From Cyclostephanos tholiformis (taxonomy: Eukaryota; Bacillariophyta; Thalassiosirophyceae; Thalassiosirales; Thalassiosiraceae): a stretch of DNA of 18,108 bases. Within the stretch, counting starts at the first letter, position 1. Each line of letters opens with the position of its first letter. The notes below the pieces were generated by a model. The model did not search any database and was not told the origin of the DNA. It saw only the letters and a program-made list of their open reading frames with translations. Made by a program: the position numbers and the translations under genes. The stretch is taken from NCBI GenBank assembly GCA_036939975.1, contig JALLPB010001949.1, forward strand, positions 1 through 18,108, written 5' to 3'. Positions 17,802 through 18,108 of this stretch are shown piece after piece.

Positions 17802-18108
17802 GTTGTTGGAAGCGAGGAGCAACTATCAAGACTTCGGTATCTGCCGTCTTTTGAAGCTTCTTCTTGAGTGGTGAGTGACAGACGGTATTATCCATTATTT
17901 CCCGCAGGAAGACATGGATTTGGGGGATTAAAAGGGGGCATCTTAAATTCGCCCCCCAATGGAGTTGAGGGAATGGGCAGAATTTTAACATATTATATGT
18001 CAAGCCATGAATGCAGACTTAGTGCGTTTGACCTCTATTTAATATATTTGTACTTATGTTTTTACGTACATTGTACTATAATAAAACTACGAATTTATAG
18101 TTTATCAC
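17802..18108. promoter_or_regulatory. Upstream region of MSH4
   Basis: This is the 5' flank of MSH4 up to the window edge, AT-rich beyond about 17975. No other gene start is visible. Promoter elements could not be identified from the sequence alone. Confidence 0.45.

Overview
The window is nuclear DNA of a eukaryotic alga, most likely a diatom and perhaps a centric one. Four things point this way. The genes carry spliceosomal GT-AG introns of roughly 75-160 bp. One plastid-type transporter starts with a signal peptide that ends in an ASAF-like motif, which is how diatoms send proteins into their complex plastid. One small secreted protein is rich in Ser, Lys, Thr and Pro, like diatom silica-associated proteins. 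The reverse transcriptase at the left edge resembles retroelement proteins common in Thalassiosira-type genomes (recalled, not searched).

Layout from left to right. Positions 1-2399 (- strand) are a broken non-LTR retrotransposon: a reverse transcriptase half and a C-terminal half with a Cys/His knuckle, separated by a 7-nt frameshifting duplication, cut off at its 5' side and open at the window edge. Positions 2692-3108 (+) encode a small secreted silaffin-like protein. Positions 3479-5452 (-) encode a fused LrgA/LrgB plastid glycolate/glycerate transporter (PLGG1-like, one intron). Positions 5945-7159 (+) encode a Yippee zinc-binding protein whose single intron holds a 52-C tract ending in an N. 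Positions 7520-8854 (-) encode an organellar, probably mitochondrial, elongation factor Ts. Positions 9111-12975 (+) encode the 40S biogenesis factor TSR1 in four exons. Positions 13328-17801 (-) encode the meiotic MutS homologue MSH4 in five exons.

The seven loci alternate strand without exception, so the space between neighbours is either a shared upstream region (2400-2691, 5453-5944, 8855-9110) or a shared 3' region (3109-3478, 7160-7519, 12976-13327). The genes are unrelated housekeeping, plastid and meiotic functions and form no pathway or operon.

The stretch from about 3.5 to 11.6 kb and MSH4 exon 1 are GC-rich and full of TCG/GAC trinucleotide runs. These create many long shadow ORFs on both strands. 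I found no tRNA, rRNA, CRISPR array or defence-type system. The items most worth a second look are the silaffin-like gene, the complementary poly-C and poly-G tracts around Yippee exon 2, the 14-C run inside the PLGG1 coding exon, the altered ATPase motifs of MSH4, and the C-terminal half of the retroelement ORF, which is easy to miss because it has no stop inside the window.
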